Assembly: GCF_025993685.1 (NCBI RefSeq)
Contig: NZ_DAJPEN010000001.1
Coordinates: forward strand, 1,488,001-1,552,000
Source of the DNA: Bacteroides mediterraneensis
GTDB lineage: Bacteria; Bacteroidota; Bacteroidia; Bacteroidales; Bacteroidaceae
Length of the DNA stretch: 64,000 nucleotides
Direction of reading: 5' to 3'
Below, in pieces: positions 1-8,454 of this stretch. The translations under genes were made by a program, and so were the position numbers. The notes below the pieces were generated by a model. That model worked only from the letters and a program-made list of their open reading frames with translations. It made no database searches and was not told where the DNA came from. Each line of letters starts with the position of its first letter. Position 1 is the stretch's first letter.

Positions 1-65
1 GGCGTAGTTACATGGAGGTGACCCTCGACATCCGGAACCGGAGTTACTGACCCCGTGAGGATGCT

Positions 66-956
66 TTACCGCTTGGTCAAAGTAATCATGAACGTGACGG
101 CCACGATGGCAATGGTGATGCCCACGACAATGTTCGTGGTGAGCGGTTCGCCGAACACAACCGTGCCGACCACGATGGCGGTGATGGGCTCGAACACCCC
201 GAGGACGGAAGCCTTGGTGGCCCCGATGTTACGCGAGGCGATGGCCAGAGTCGCTGTGGAAACCACCGTCGGCAGGAAGGCGAGTCCTACCAGGTTGAGC
301 CAGTCGTGTGCGTGGGTGAGACCTGCGGTGAGGGCGGTATCGGAAATCAGAATTTTTCCCAGAAACACAATGGCTCCCACGGAGAGGGCATAGAAGGTGA
401 GCAGAGAATTGGAGATGCTGGCGATGGCCTTGCTCCGGTTGATGATGACGATAAAGAGGGCGTAGACCAGGGCCGAACCGATGGAAAGGAGTACACCGAT
501 GGGGTTGAGCGCCTGTGTGCCGTCGCCCTGCGTCATGATGAGGACGCCCCCGAAGGTTGCCGCGATGGCCAGCCACACCGGCCAGGAAGGCACCACTTTC
601 AGGAACACCATGATGATGGCCACCAGCACCGGGTAGAGGAACACCAGCGTCGTGGCCAGTCCGGAAGCGATGTATTCGTAGGCATCGAACAGGAAGAGGC
701 TGCTCGAAGTGTAGAGCAGTCCGAGGATGAGCAGGATACCCGCCTGTTGTCCGGAAACCCGGAAACTCTGCCGGCGGACCAACAGAAATAGGGCCAGAAT
801 CAGTACGGCAAAGAGATAGCGGAAGAAGAGGATGGATTCGGTGGCGGCGCCGTGCTTCATCAGGGGAACCGCAAACAAGGGGTTCAGTCCATACGTGATG
901 CCGGTGATGATTCCCGCCGGATAGCCGATGAGGGCGTTCTTGCTAAGCTTTTTCAT
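66..956 (-). CDS. EamA/DMT-family transporter
   Basis: Predicted 296-residue inner-membrane permease of the drug/metabolite transporter superfamily. The sequence is almost entirely hydrophobic helices, about ten, in two EamA repeats. A proline/glycine-rich segment near residue 120 (FLYPVLVAIIMVFLK) and its counterpart near residue 255 (GVFEPITAIVVGTVVFGE) are typical of the two halves. The substrate cannot be told from sequence. The gene is GC-rich like those that follow it. A TAATTTTG minus-7 box lies upstream on the minus strand (plus-strand 988-995), so it probably has its own promoter. Its neighbour, another membrane protein, lies about 100 bp upstream. Confidence 0.85.
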   Translation of the reverse strand: MKKLSKNALIGYPAGIITGITYGLNPLFAVPLMKHGAATESILFFRYLFAVLILALFLLVRRQSFRVSGQQAGILLILGLLYTSSSLFLFDAYEYIASGLATTLVFLYPVLVAIIMVFLKVVPSWPVWLAIAATFGGVLIMTQGDGTQALNPIGVLLSIGSALVYALFIVIINRSKAIASISNSLLTFYALSVGAIVFLGKILISDTALTAGLTHAHDWLNLVGLAFLPTVVSTATLAIASRNIGATKASVLGVFEPITAIVVGTVVFGEPLTTNIVVGITIAIVAVTFMITLTKR

Positions 957-1055
957 GTGTTTGCAGAAGTAAATGTTTGTCGGGGTGCAAAATTAGTCAT
1001 AAAATGGAAACGTGGGCTTCCCCGAGGGCACAATTCCGTGCGCCGGGGAAGGGGC

Positions 1056-1802
1056 TTATTTCCGGTAAATGTAGCGTGCCAGTCCGTAGATGTATCTCCG
1101 GAATCCCGGACGGTACCTGAGCAGGCGGTCGAACCAGTGCAGATGGTGGCTGGCGATGCGTACCACCCATCCCACGTAATACATGGCAAAGAGCGTGCCC
1201 ACTCCGATGATGTGCCATTGCCACTTCCCGAAGAACAGGTAGCTGAACACAACGCCGAGCAACACGAGCGAGATGTCGACTGCAATCTTGACTTTCGGGA
1301 ATTCGATGCCCATCACCTTGCTGAGGGCCACGGGGAAACCTTCTCCGGGCATGGTCACACTTCCGCATCTCACTTCCAGCGAGATACCTGCCGCAAGGAT
1401 GGTGCATCCGGCCAGCTGCGACACGGCTTTCTCCCACATCGCCACGGGTTGCAGCCAGGAGAGGAAGTAGAGGTTCAAGTCAATCAGCATGCCGAATACC
1501 AGTCCCACGAGCAGCTGGAAGAGCTGTACGGGGTCGAACTGCCGGCGAAGTACGCCCACCTGACCCACCACCAGCAGGGCATTCATGAGAAAGGTGTACA
1601 GTCCGATGGTCAGCGGCGGGGTGAGTCCCTCCGTTCCCGCATCGTGAAACACATAGGGCAATACGCTGATGACGCTGGCTCCCAACATGCTTTTCACGCA
1701 GAGGGCGATGCCCAGTGTCATGATGCACAGCGCCATGAAGAGCAGTACGTGTTGCCAGACGAATGAGATGAGTCTTTCTTTTCTCGTCATTTTTCCGTTC
1801 AT
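1056..1802 (-). CDS. YczE/YyaS-like (DUF6198) integral membrane protein
   Basis: A 248-residue protein with about five to six membrane helices, resembling the YczE/YyaS/DUF6198 group. The features are an N-terminal helix with LGIALCVKSMLGASVIS, a conserved acidic segment GMLIDLNLYFLSWL, and a C-terminal basic tail. The biochemical role of this family is unsettled. It ends a few bases from the thioredoxin gene and is transcribed in the same direction, so the two are likely co-transcribed. An internal Met at codon 5 could be the real start. The family call is moderately secure and function is unknown. Confidence 0.65.
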   Translation of the reverse strand: MNGKMTRKERLISFVWQHVLLFMALCIMTLGIALCVKSMLGASVISVLPYVFHDAGTEGLTPPLTIGLYTFLMNALLVVGQVGVLRRQFDPVQLFQLLVGLVFGMLIDLNLYFLSWLQPVAMWEKAVSQLAGCTILAAGISLEVRCGSVTMPGEGFPVALSKVMGIEFPKVKIAVDISLVLLGVVFSYLFFGKWQWHIIGVGTLFAMYYVGWVVRIASHHLHWFDRLLRYRPGFRRYIYGLARYIYRK

Positions 1803-1814
1803 CGTCAGGACAGG

Positions 1815-2114
1815 TTATCGCAGGAAAGGGTCGAGATGGCTCAGCAGTTCGGCTTTCGGCAGTGCCCCGCTCATCCGCCAGAGCACTTCTCCCTTGCGGA
1901 ACAGCATGAGGGTGGGGACGGACTGAATCTGGTATTGTTGTGACAGGGCGGCGTGCGTGTCCACGTCGATTTTGATGATACGGATACGGTCGCCCAGCAC
2001 CTCTTTCATTTGTTGCAAGACGGGGTGCATCATCTTGCAGGGCTGGCACCAGGTGGCGAAGAAATCCACCAGCACGAGCTGGTCGCCAGCGATTACGTCG
2101 TAGAATGTTTCCAT
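1815..2114 (-). CDS. thioredoxin
   Basis: A 99-residue cytosolic thioredoxin, a disulfide reductase. The active site is W-C-Q-P-C (Cys23 and Cys26) and the cis-proline is in SVPTLMLF. The reading frame stays open for 50 more codons upstream, but that part has no thioredoxin features and runs into the next gene. The ATG at 2114 gives the normal thioredoxin N-terminus, so I chose it. CQPC replaces the classical CGPC, a common variant. It sits between a flavodoxin-type reductase and a membrane protein on the same strand, which suggests a small thiol/flavin operon. Confidence 0.92.
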   Translation of the reverse strand: METFYDVIAGDQLVLVDFFATWCQPCKMMHPVLQQMKEVLGDRIRIIKIDVDTHAALSQQYQIQSVPTLMLFRKGEVLWRMSGALPKAELLSHLDPFLR

Positions 2115-2142
2115 AAGTTTTGTTTTTATCGGTCTTATCTTT

Positions 2143-2679
2143 TCAGCAATGAAGTCCCATTTCGTAGGCTTCTTCCAGCTTCGGATTTCCGCTGATGCTG
2201 CGAGGGCCTGCCACGCCGCCACAGAACAACGTCCCGGCCAGGCGGCTCTTCGGGAAACAGTCAATCCATCCCGTGAGACCTCCTTCTGCGCGTCGGGGCA
2301 CTTCCGGCTCTTCTTCGGCAGCCGTGGTCAGTAGATAGACCTCGCGGAACTGATAGTCGAGGGTGTACATCGCATTCATACGGTCGATAAGCACCTTCAT
2401 CTGTCCGCTCATCTCGAAATAATAAATCGGGGTAGCCCATACGATGACGTCGGCGTGCAGCACTTTCTGCATGATGGCGTCGGCATCGTCCTTGATGACA
2501 CACTTGCCCAGCTTCTGACAGGCCAGGCAGCCGCGGCAGAACTGTATATTCTTGTCTGCCAGGGAAATCTTTTCCACTTCATGACCTGCCTGGAGGGCTC
2601 CCTCCACAAAGCGGTCGGCCAGCATGTCGCTGTTGGAACCCGTGCGCAGGCTGGTGGAAATCACAATCACTCTCTTCAT
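2143..2679 (-). CDS. NAD(P)H-dependent FMN reductase / flavodoxin-fold protein
   Basis: A 178-residue flavodoxin-fold oxidoreductase with no signal peptide. The N-terminal strand and phosphate loop are VIVISTSLRTGSNS. A cysteine-containing segment, CRGCLACQKLGKC, resembles that of iron-sulfur flavoproteins. The FMN-contacting segment is WATPIYYFEMSGQMK. It probably reduces quinones, azo compounds or other electrophiles with NAD(P)H. The neighbouring thioredoxin gene starts 28 bp after its stop. It is the first of about ten flavodoxin-fold genes in the window and belongs to the GC-rich left segment rather than to the AraC-associated island. Confidence 0.85.
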   Translation of the reverse strand: MKRVIVISTSLRTGSNSDMLADRFVEGALQAGHEVEKISLADKNIQFCRGCLACQKLGKCVIKDDADAIMQKVLHADVIVWATPIYYFEMSGQMKVLIDRMNAMYTLDYQFREVYLLTTAAEEEPEVPRRAEGGLTGWIDCFPKSRLAGTLFCGGVAGPRSISGNPKLEEAYEMGLHC

Positions 2680-2794
2680 CTTGTCTTGTTTTTATCGGTT
2701 TTTGTAAATCGGGTTCAAAGGTATAGCTTTCTGCGCAGCTTTATGCAGGGAGGGGCTGAAAAAATATGCGTCAGAAGTGTGTGGGCATGAGTAT

Positions 2795-3751
2795 TCATCC
2801 TTTTTCCTGCTTCCGTTCTGCTTGCTTCCGGAAAATCTGTGCCGCGATGCTGCCCGAGAAGTTGTGCCACACCGAGAACATGGCTCCGGGAACGGCTGCA
2901 AGGGGGAACAGGGCGAAATGAGTCGTAGCCAGCGAAGTGGCCAGTCCGGAGTTCTGCATGCCTACCTCGATGGCGATGGCCGACCGTTTGGACGGTTCGC
3001 TCCCGGTGAGTGCCGCCAGTCCGTAGCCCAAGGCCAACCCGAGGACGTTGTGCAGAATCACCGCCACGGCTACAATCAGGCTGCACGCGAGGATGCTGGC
3101 CGCGTTGTGTGCCACGATGATGCCGATGATGAAGGCGATGGCCAGCGTGGAAATCATGGGCAGTAACGGAACGATTCGCCGGGTGGTCCGGTTAAAGTAA
3201 TGGTTGGCGGCAAATCCCAGTACGATGGGAAGAATCACCACCTGCACGATACTCAAAAACATGCCGGCGATGTCTACGTTGACCGATTCCCCGGCCAGCA
3301 GCCACACGAGGGTCGGCGTGAGCAGGGGGGCCAGCAGGGTGGAGACCCCGGTCATGGCTACACTCAGGGCCACGTCGCCTTTGGCCAGGTAGCAGATAAC
3401 GTTGCTGGCCGTACCTCCCGGGCAGCATCCTACGAGGACCACGCCCAGAGCCAGCTCTTCCGGCAAAGCCAGCAGTCGGCAGAGCAGCCACGCCAGGGAA
3501 GGCATGATAAGGAACTGGGCCAGTTCGCCCACGAGAATATCTTTAGGGCGTTGCAACACAGGCTTGAAGTCGGACGGGCGGAGAGTCAGTCCCATGCCGA
3601 ACATCACCACGCCCAGCATCGGCGTGATGGCCGAAGTGCTTATCCAGTTGAACGAGGCGGGGAGGAAGAGTGCCACGGCGGTCACTAATACCACGATGAG
3701 GGTGATGTGCGCCGCAATCCAGGCGGAGAGTTGGATGAGGTTATTTTTCAT
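2795..3751 (-). CDS. bile acid:sodium symporter (BASS) family transporter
   Basis: A 318-residue membrane protein with nine to ten helices. The BASS-family signature GCCPGGTASNVICYL lies in the middle (about residue 110), followed by GDVALSVAMTGVSTLLAPLL. Bacterial members move organic anions, pantoate-like acids or bile acids with sodium, and the substrate here is open. The start codon overlaps the last codons of the upstream nuclease gene by 11 bp, so translation may be coupled. Base composition is GC-rich, unlike that upstream gene. Confidence 0.88.
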   Translation of the reverse strand: MKNNLIQLSAWIAAHITLIVVLVTAVALFLPASFNWISTSAITPMLGVVMFGMGLTLRPSDFKPVLQRPKDILVGELAQFLIMPSLAWLLCRLLALPEELALGVVLVGCCPGGTASNVICYLAKGDVALSVAMTGVSTLLAPLLTPTLVWLLAGESVNVDIAGMFLSIVQVVILPIVLGFAANHYFNRTTRRIVPLLPMISTLAIAFIIGIIVAHNAASILACSLIVAVAVILHNVLGLALGYGLAALTGSEPSKRSAIAIEVGMQNSGLATSLATTHFALFPLAAVPGAMFSVWHNFSGSIAAQIFRKQAERKQEKG

Positions 3752-5117
3752 TGCTTTGTTTTTCTAGATATCCTAATTCAATGGCTGCGTTATAGAAATC
3801 GTTGCAGCGTTCGGCACCATTGCAGGTAGAGTTCCAATAACAAGGGTCATTTTTCGTTTTGATATAGTTATTCGTGTTTGTCTTTTCAAGAATTGCCTCT
3901 ATCATGTGGCATTGCTTTGCGGTAAATCCTTTCTCTGAGTAAAAGCCCCAATAGGGTTGATAGTCCTCCATTCCTTTGCCTGACCAGCACCCAATCAAAA
4001 CACCTCGTACGTTCAGAGTGAAATTATCCTGTTTTTCATGCTTTAATCCATAACACTTCCATTCAGGCAGTAATTCGTGATACCAGTCGTCAATCACATC
4101 GCCTGAGATAGATTCAAGAAGTAGTCCGACTTCATCTTCTAACTTCCTGATTTCATTTAGTTTGTCATTGATGAGATTCCAATTGTCCAAATTGGACTTT
4201 TCTGTGTCGAATAATTTTTCTCTTAAATATTTTTCCATTTCACGTTTTAATTTTTGATTTTCTCTTGTGCCATATTGTAGATGAAGAAAATCTGCAAACT
4301 GAATAATAAATGACTTGAGTATAATTTCCTTAGGAGGCACCAATTTTAGACAGTCTTTAAGCAACCATTCTGAAAGTTCCTGCTGCAACACAAGGGTGTG
4401 GGGTTCATAGTCTTTCTTAAAGGTCTTGATACAGGACTTACAAAATTCAGCATCCCATTGTTTTTCCCACTCGTCAGAACGATAGTCACACCAACATAAA
4501 TCATGGGCAATCACACATCGCTGTTCGCTTTTAGGCTTCTTATAATCACTGGGAAGTCGCCATACGGATTGGGGGATGTTTTGAATATAGTCATCCTCAT
4601 GGGAAGTGGGCATCAATACAATGAATAGATTGTTTTTCCCATAAGATTTGTTCATCAAATGATGAAGCTTATAAATATACCGGGCTATTTGATTGGGTTG
4701 ATAGTTTGCCCCTTTTACCTTGTTTTCAAAGATGAGGGCATATTTGTTGTCTTTCACGCAAACATCAATCCTGTCTTTTTCAACGGTAATGATGGGATGG
4801 TCTATCCACTGGATATTGAATCCTACAGGAACAAGAAAATGCTCCATGAATGAATGGAGTAGTGGATATGTTCCCGCATCTTTAAATTTTAGGATTTCTG
4901 CCATTGCCCAACTGGTGGTTGGCTCATCTGAATTGTATCTTTCAAAGACATTCGTTGCATACGGGGCTTTGTGCTCTGAGTGGTTCCGAATGTAGGCGAG
5001 TCCGTCGGAAATTGAAAGCAGGGACATATATTCCCTTAGGTGTTCTTTTTCCAACCGATTTGAAAGTTGTAAAAGTTCATCAATATTCTGAGGAGATAAT
5101 ATATGTTTGTCGTTCAT
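3741..5117 (-). CDS. PD-(D/E)XK nuclease family protein
   Basis: A 458-residue protein. The motif is visible around residues 125-145: a conserved Asp in DRIDVCVKDNKYALIFENK, with the E-N-K that completes the PD-(D/E)XK signature. This resembles the large PDDEXK_4-type hypothetical nucleases found near defence and mobile genes. The rest is charged and rich in Trp and Tyr, with no membrane segment. The frame is open further upstream, but ATG at 5117 gives the natural N-terminus; the upstream codons are the low-complexity leader. The gene is clearly AT-rich while its downstream neighbours are GC-rich, which suggests recent acquisition. Target and role are unknown. Confidence 0.7.
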   Translation of the reverse strand: MNDKHILSPQNIDELLQLSNRLEKEHLREYMSLLSISDGLAYIRNHSEHKAPYATNVFERYNSDEPTTSWAMAEILKFKDAGTYPLLHSFMEHFLVPVGFNIQWIDHPIITVEKDRIDVCVKDNKYALIFENKVKGANYQPNQIARYIYKLHHLMNKSYGKNNLFIVLMPTSHEDDYIQNIPQSVWRLPSDYKKPKSEQRCVIAHDLCWCDYRSDEWEKQWDAEFCKSCIKTFKKDYEPHTLVLQQELSEWLLKDCLKLVPPKEIILKSFIIQFADFLHLQYGTRENQKLKREMEKYLREKLFDTEKSNLDNWNLINDKLNEIRKLEDEVGLLLESISGDVIDDWYHELLPEWKCYGLKHEKQDNFTLNVRGVLIGCWSGKGMEDYQPYWGFYSEKGFTAKQCHMIEAILEKTNTNNYIKTKNDPCYWNSTCNGAERCNDFYNAAIELGYLEKQSNEK

Positions 5118-5241
5118 GGCTGTGTGATAATGCGGCACAAAGGTACGAAAACCCCAGCGAATCGCAAGTAAAAACAGTGGCTTCAATAATCGAAGTAAAA
5201 TTATCCGTAATTGAGACGCTTCAAAATCCTTCAAAACTGCT

Positions 5242-5249
5242 TATCTTTG
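5242..5249 (+). promoter_or_regulatory. minus-7 promoter box
   Basis: TATCTTTG matches the Bacteroidales minus-7 consensus TAnnTTTG and lies 21 bp before the ATG of the flavodoxin-fold gene at 5271. No clear TTTG minus-33 element is seen at the usual distance. Confidence 0.6.
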
Positions 5250-5270
5250 TAGAAAAACAAATAGAGAGGT

Positions 5271-5885
5271 ATGAAAGTTTTGTTGATTAACGGAAGTCCC
5301 CACAGAGAGGGGAACACATTTATCGCCTTGTCGGAAGTGGCAAAGGCGTTGGAAGCGAATGGTGTAGAAGCAGAAATCGTATCCATTGGAACGAAAGCGG
5401 TGCAGGGTTGCATTGCCTGTGGCCGCTGTAGGGAACTGGGACGGTGCGTGTTCAAGGATGAGTTGTACCAGAAAATCCGGGAGAAACTGGAGACGGCGGA
5501 CGGTATTGTCGTCGGGTCGCCGGTGTATTACGCAGGGCCCAACGGCTCGCTCTGTGCCTTGCTCGACCGTCTGTTCTATTCTGCCGGCGATTTGCTGGCC
5601 TACAAGCCTGCCGCATCGGTGGCTGTATGCCGTCGCGGGGGAGCCAGTGCGACGTTCGACCGTCTGAACAAGTATTTCACCATCAACAACATGCCGGTGG
5701 TATCGTCACAATACTGGAACAGCGTGCATGGCAGGTTGCCCGGCGAAGCGAGTCAGGACATTGAGGGATTGCAGACCATGCGCACGCTGGGACGCAACAT
5801 GGCGTGGTTGCTGAAGAACCTGAAGCAGGGAGGGGAGCCTGTCCCGCCCAGTGAGCCGTGGACGCCGACCCATTTCATCCGATAG
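5271..5885 (+). CDS. flavodoxin-fold NAD(P)H-dependent oxidoreductase
   Basis: A 204-residue cytosolic flavodoxin-fold reductase. It has the phosphate loop LLINGSPHREGNT, the cysteine segment CIACGRCRELGRC, the FMN-contact segment GSPVYYAGPNGS, and RRGGASATFDRLNKYF. It is a clear paralogue of the gene at 45479, sharing SQYWN, the EGLQ(T/A)MR segment and a C-terminal FIR. It is expected to use NAD(P)H to reduce a quinone-like or other electrophilic acceptor. A TATCTTTG box precedes it. The next gene encodes a lipoprotein hydrolase on the same strand. Confidence 0.88.
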   Translation: MKVLLINGSPHREGNTFIALSEVAKALEANGVEAEIVSIGTKAVQGCIACGRCRELGRCVFKDELYQKIREKLETADGIVVGSPVYYAGPNGSLCALLDRLFYSAGDLLAYKPAASVAVCRRGGASATFDRLNKYFTINNMPVVSSQYWNSVHGRLPGEASQDIEGLQTMRTLGRNMAWLLKNLKQGGEPVPPSEPWTPTHFIR

Positions 5886-5985
5886 AGACCGCGACCGAAG
5901 GATGTGACGGATGGGGTTCTTGGGAACTCCGAGAAAGGCAGGACTACACCTGCATATTGATGAATCATTTAACAAGAAGAATCTG

Positions 5986-6966
5986 ATGAAAAAAATTAGT
6001 TTCTACACAAGGAAAGACTTCCGCTTATGGTGTCTGGTGACCCTCTCACTGTGTGTGCTGCTTTCGGGATGCAGCAAGGCCGAAGCGGAGGGCTATATTC
6101 CTCAGGCACCCGACTATTCCGACCCGACTTTCTGGTACACTGAAGAGAACGACAAGACCGGCCAGAATGCCGACGTGTTCTATATCGTATCGACCTGGGA
6201 AAAGGACTGGGAGACAGAGGATGGGGTGACAGTCCACTATGCTGACGTCTACAACAAGCAACACCGTGACGACATGACGAAAGAGATTTCGGGAGTGGCT
6301 GCTTATATGGGGAAGGACAACAATTTCTACGCTCCTTTCTACCGTCATATCACGATTGAAGGTTGGGCCACCCGCGATGAGCATATCATCAACAGCCGTT
6401 TTGAAGTGGCCTTCGAGGATGTGCGCAACGCTTTTGAGACCTTTCTGAAGAACCGTCCGAAAGACCGCCCGTTTGTACTGGCCGGATTCAGTCAGGGCGG
6501 AAAGGCCGTGGTGGAGCTGCTGAAAATCATGCCCGAGGAAGCATACCGCCGGCTGGTGGCAGCCTACGTGTTGGGATATAAAGTGACGCCTGCCGACACA
6601 CTGGCTTCTGCGCATCTCAAGGCTGCCCAAGGTCCCGACGACATCGGTGTGACCATCTGTTACAACTCGGTCAGCGATGTGAAGTACATCCAGCCTGTCA
6701 TCGCTTCGCCGTGTGCCTTCTGCATCAATCCTGTCAACTGGCGTACGGATGAAGTGCCGGCTGTCTTGCACGATACGATTACGGTAAGCGTGGCACAAAA
6801 AGAAAAGGTGCTCGTGGTGAAAGGTTACAGCGGCAGTGAGTATGCGCCCATCATGGGCTTCCTCAATGTGGGCGACTTCCATAGCTGTGAGCCGTGGTTG
6901 TACAAGGAATGTCTGGAGAAGAATATCAAGAACCGCATCGAGGTGTTCAAGAAAACACGGTTGTGA
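5986..6966 (+). CDS. DUF3089 alpha/beta-hydrolase-like lipoprotein
   Basis: A 326-residue predicted lipoprotein. The N-terminal helix ends in the lipobox LLSGC (Cys about residue 29), so the mature protein is likely anchored in the envelope. The DUF3089 core carries the nucleophile elbow GFSQGG, and HIT and NVGDFHS segments follow toward the C-terminus, so a serine hydrolase or esterase activity is plausible. The frame opens 25 codons earlier, but ATG at 5986 starts the signal peptide. It follows the flavodoxin-fold gene by about 100 bp. The substrate is unknown. Confidence 0.75.
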   Translation: MKKISFYTRKDFRLWCLVTLSLCVLLSGCSKAEAEGYIPQAPDYSDPTFWYTEENDKTGQNADVFYIVSTWEKDWETEDGVTVHYADVYNKQHRDDMTKEISGVAAYMGKDNNFYAPFYRHITIEGWATRDEHIINSRFEVAFEDVRNAFETFLKNRPKDRPFVLAGFSQGGKAVVELLKIMPEEAYRRLVAAYVLGYKVTPADTLASAHLKAAQGPDDIGVTICYNSVSDVKYIQPVIASPCAFCINPVNWRTDEVPAVLHDTITVSVAQKEKVLVVKGYSGSEYAPIMGFLNVGDFHSCEPWLYKECLEKNIKNRIEVFKKTRL

Positions 6967-6978
6967 GACAGGTGATAC

Positions 6979-7092
6979 GGTGCGCCAGAGAACGTGCTGG
7001 TTTATAATGTAGGCGTCAGCACGCCCGATGAACCGGGAAAAATAGACTGCGAAGAACTGGTGCACCGTTATCAGGTGGATGTGGCGAGTGCT
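6979..7092 (+). pseudogene. short-chain dehydrogenase fragment
   Basis: A 38-codon scrap that translates to GAPENVLVYNVGVST then PDEPGKIDCEELVHRYQ and VDVASA. It aligns without gaps, apart from one extra codon, to the middle of the intact SDR at 59998 (GTPEVLVYNVGITT and onward, ending VDVASAY). There is no start, no Rossmann glycine motif and no catalytic Tyr/Lys. It is a remnant of a deleted paralogous SDR gene wedged between the DUF3089 gene and AraC regulator 1. Confidence 0.85.
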
Positions 7093-7114
7093 GATTGTCT
7101 TATGATACTGATAT

Positions 7115-8014
7115 TTAAACTCCCTGCATCCTGTATTCATTCGGAGTGATTCCTACTATACGTTTGAACATGCGGCTCATGTGTTGCGGATATTGGAATC
7201 CGAGACTATATGCTATCTCGCTCATCGGTTTAGAGGTAGAAAGCAATAACTCCTTTGCATGGCCTATCAGTTTGTCCTGAATATATTCCGTGACAGTCTT
7301 TCCGGTCTGTTTGCTGATCATGTCACCGAAATAGTTGGGTGAGAGAAAAACCTTTTCTGCAAAGTATTTCACACTTGGCAGGCCGTTCACTTGTGGAGCT
7401 TTGCTGTCGAAATATTCATCGAGCAGACGTTCAAACCGGATAACGACATCCTTATTGGAGACCTCACGGGTGGTAAATTGACGTTCGTAGAAACGCATAC
7501 AATAATCAAGCAATAATCCGATGTTGGCTGTTATCAACCTTCGGCTGTGCTTGTCAATATTATGTTCCAGTTCATCCTCAATCTTACGGAAACAATCCAT
7601 GATGGTCTCGCGTTCGCTTTCAGACAAATGGAGAGCCTCACGGGTCTCGTATGAAAAGAAAGAATATTTCTTGATTTCTTGTCCCAATGTCGTTCCACGA
7701 ATAAAATCAGGATGGAACAATACACCGTGTGCCGTTGGTTTTGTTCCTTTCAACATTTCCGTTTCAGCAACCTGCCCCGGAGCGAAACAGACAATGGTTC
7801 CTTCCTTGTAATCGTAGGGCTGACGGCCATAGGTAATATCTCCGCATTTTGTATCTTTCAGAAACAGGGCATACACTCCATAATTGATTTTGAAATGTTC
7901 CGGCCATACGGTTGCTTTTGACAAATCAATGACTGCAACCATAGGATGCAATGTTTCCAGCCCGAACAACTTGTTGTACTTGTCGACGCTATCCAGTTTA
8001 ATTAATTCTTCCAT
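7115..8014 (-). CDS. AraC-family transcriptional regulator 1
   Basis: A 299-residue regulator. The N-terminal 180 residues form a cupin-like sensing domain. The C-terminal 100 residues form the AraC double helix-turn-helix, with the family segments SEIAYSLGFQYPQHMSRMF and GITPNEYR. It is nearly identical to the regulator at 24081. The frame runs 21 codons further upstream, but a TATATTTG minus-7 box (plus-strand 8038-8045) lies inside that extension, so ATG at 8014 is the start that fits. It faces a divergent promoter with the GGTATA-N15-TATACC operator and is the best candidate, with its twin, for the regulator of that operator. Confidence 0.9.
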   Translation of the reverse strand: MEELIKLDSVDKYNKLFGLETLHPMVAVIDLSKATVWPEHFKINYGVYALFLKDTKCGDITYGRQPYDYKEGTIVCFAPGQVAETEMLKGTKPTAHGVLFHPDFIRGTTLGQEIKKYSFFSYETREALHLSESERETIMDCFRKIEDELEHNIDKHSRRLITANIGLLLDYCMRFYERQFTTREVSNKDVVIRFERLLDEYFDSKAPQVNGLPSVKYFAEKVFLSPNYFGDMISKQTGKTVTEYIQDKLIGHAKELLLSTSKPMSEIAYSLGFQYPQHMSRMFKRIVGITPNEYRMQGV

Positions 8015-8037
8015 ATCGCAAGGTATTATCGTTGTTG

Positions 8038-8045
8038 CAAATATA
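8038..8045 (-). promoter_or_regulatory. promoter box of AraC regulator 1
   Basis: On the minus strand this reads TATATTTG, a match to TAnnTTTG, 23 bp before the ATG at 8014. The same box lies at the same distance before the twin regulator (25004-25011), which supports both starts. Confidence 0.7.
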
Positions 8046-8095
8046 ATGTTTCTGTTTTTAATATGTATTCTCTCCATTACAGTATCGATGATTAG

Positions 8096-8151
8096 GGTAT
8101 AAATATCGGGAAATTGTATACAATCCTCCCGGGTGAATCAGGCTAACTTTG
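8096..8151 (+). promoter_or_regulatory. regulon operator and promoter A
   Basis: GGTATA begins at 8096 and TATACA ends at 8122 with 15 bp between them. After exactly 21 bp comes the minus-7 box TAACTTTG at 8144-8151. The same 27-21-8 layout recurs six more times in the window. This copy points at an AraC fragment, DUF3737, the PatB-like lyase and the MATE pump, and is divergent from AraC regulator 1. Confidence 0.8.
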
Positions 8152-8186
8152 CATAAACCATTAGAATTCAGCTTTATGACGCCGGA

Positions 8187-8441
8187 ATGTTCGGTTGTTC
8201 ACCAGATTATTTCAATGACCTGCCGAAACATGAAACCGGGAAAAATGCGGAAGACTATATCAATCTCAAGCGAATCGCCAGGGCTGAAAACCTGTTGAAG
8301 CAAGGAATCATGCGAGTCGGGGAGGTCGCTGCGGAGTTGGGATTCTCTACCGATGCGGCATTTCTTGTCTTGTTCAAGAAACTCAGGGGCGAAATGCCTG
8401 AAAGTTTCGAGAGACCGCAGCTCGATATTAATCAACCCTAA
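8187..8441 (+). pseudogene. AraC regulator C-terminal fragment with fused tail
   Basis: An 84-codon open frame matching the last third of the AraC regulator at 38750 (FGCSPDYFND, then HETGK, EVAA and LGF). The whole sensing domain and the first part of the DNA-binding domain are missing. Its last five residues, DINQP, and the bases after the stop match the end of the MBL-fold gene at 39668-40759, not the end of the AraC gene. A single deletion therefore removed the junction and the MBL-fold gene. It follows promoter A directly. It is probably not a functional regulator, although a lone helix-turn-helix could still bind DNA. Confidence 0.85.
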
Positions 8442-8454
8442 AATATATAGTTAT

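Noticed and set aside
1..65. AGTTAC repeated at the left edge as an attachment site
   Set aside because: A 6-bp repeat at the window edge is too weak, and the flank is not visible.
6046..7140. 364-codon minus-strand frame over the DUF3089 gene
   Set aside because: The plus-strand gene has a lipobox and a GxSxG elbow; the antisense frame has no recognisable feature.
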